From NCBI GenBank assembly GCA_031413115.1, contig JANOEH010000261.1:1-6621 (forward strand): a DNA stretch of 6,621 nucleotides, written 5' to 3'. The stretch comes from JANPEF01 sp031413115 (GTDB lineage: Bacteria; Eisenbacteria; RBG-16-71-46; DASYSL01). The translations under genes were made by a program, and so were the position numbers. Shown here piece after piece: positions 6,327-6,621 of this stretch. The notes below the pieces were generated by a model that worked only from the letters and a program-made list of their open reading frames with translations, was not told where the DNA came from and ran no database searches. Each line of letters begins with the position of its first letter. Within the stretch, counting starts at the first letter, position 1.

Positions 6327-6621
6327 CTCCACCTGCCATGCCGTTGCCACAGCCCGCACCCGACGCCGGCTCTTCGTCGCTGACGCGGCTGCTGCTGCTG
6401 ATGACGCGCGAGCGCTGGATCGAGGCGGCGCGTATTGTCGCGACCGGCCTCGTCGCGCTGTTCTACTGGCAAGGCCTGGCACCGATCGAACTGCTGTGGG
6501 CGGCAGTGGCGGTGGGCCTGTATCCGCTGGTCAAGACAGGTGTTCTGGACCTGGTTCGCGAGCGCAAGATCGGCACCGAGATCTTTGTCACCGTCGCCAC
6601 GCTGGTGGCGATGTTCGGCGG
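6323..6621 (+). CDS. Heavy-metal translocating P1B-type ATPase, N-terminus (runs off right edge)
   Basis: Ninety-nine codons are visible. A Pro-rich, apparently disordered leader (residues 1-19) is followed by three hydrophobic stretches, about 34-52, 57-72 and 85-99, separated by short charged loops (LVRERKIGTEIFVTVATLVA). This pattern and the KIGTEIFVTVATLVAMFGG segment are typical of the first membrane helices of P1B pumps, which use ATP to export Zn, Cd, Pb, Cu or Ag ions across the inner membrane. The diagnostic CPx motif, the DKTGT phosphorylation site and the ATP-binding domain lie beyond the edge, so the metal cannot be named. No GMxCxxC metal-binding domain appears in the leader. ATG 6323 overlaps the pgm stop (ATGA) and has AAGGAG five bases upstream, so the gene looks coupled to pgm in its native context. 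Confidence 0.75.
   Translation, partial: MTPPAMPLPQPAPDAGSSSLTRLLLLMTRERWIEAARIVATGLVALFYWQGLAPIELLWAAVAVGLYPLVKTGVLDLVRERKIGTEIFVTVATLVAMFG

Overview
The window is a compact, high-GC (about 70%) stretch of bacterial DNA. Every recognisable gene lies on the + strand, and each neighbouring pair shares a 4-base ATGA or GTGA stop/start overlap. There is no intergenic space in which to place a promoter or terminator. Codons in the central block end almost always in G or C. The central genes come from a GC-rich bacterium that I cannot assign to a phylum from sequence alone.

Layout: (1) 1-366, the 3' end of a gene whose last ~82 residues are the BRCT domain of NAD-dependent DNA ligase (ligA). The bases before about position 118 do not read as LigA. 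(2) 363-2534, a complete DinG/YoaA-type iron-sulfur superfamily 2 helicase. (3) 2531-4072, a complete histidine ammonia-lyase (hutH). (4) 4069-5754, a complete urocanate hydratase (hutU). (5) 5751-6326, an in-frame chimera: the first ~65 residues look like the start of imidazolonepropionase (hutI), and the last ~120 are the C-terminus of a phosphoglucomutase (pgm). (6) 6323 to the edge, the N-terminus of a heavy-metal P-type (P1B) ATPase.

How the genes work together: HutH and HutU catalyse the first two steps of histidine breakdown (histidine to urocanate to imidazolonepropionate). HutI would open the ring next, but here it lacks its whole catalytic barrel. The ligase end and the helicase are DNA-maintenance genes that precede the hut genes in the same overlapping run.

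The most notable feature is the composite structure. The right-hand breakpoint (about 5934-5984) joins hutI to pgm, with a drop in GC and in GC3. A second, less certain breakpoint near 105-120 joins unrelated sequence to the ligA BRCT domain. Either the ligA-dinG-hutHU-hutI block was rearranged into another context, or the window is an assembly or composite join. The latter is the simpler reading. I see no new defence, mobile or RNA system, and no tRNA, rRNA, CRISPR array, insertion sequence or attachment site.
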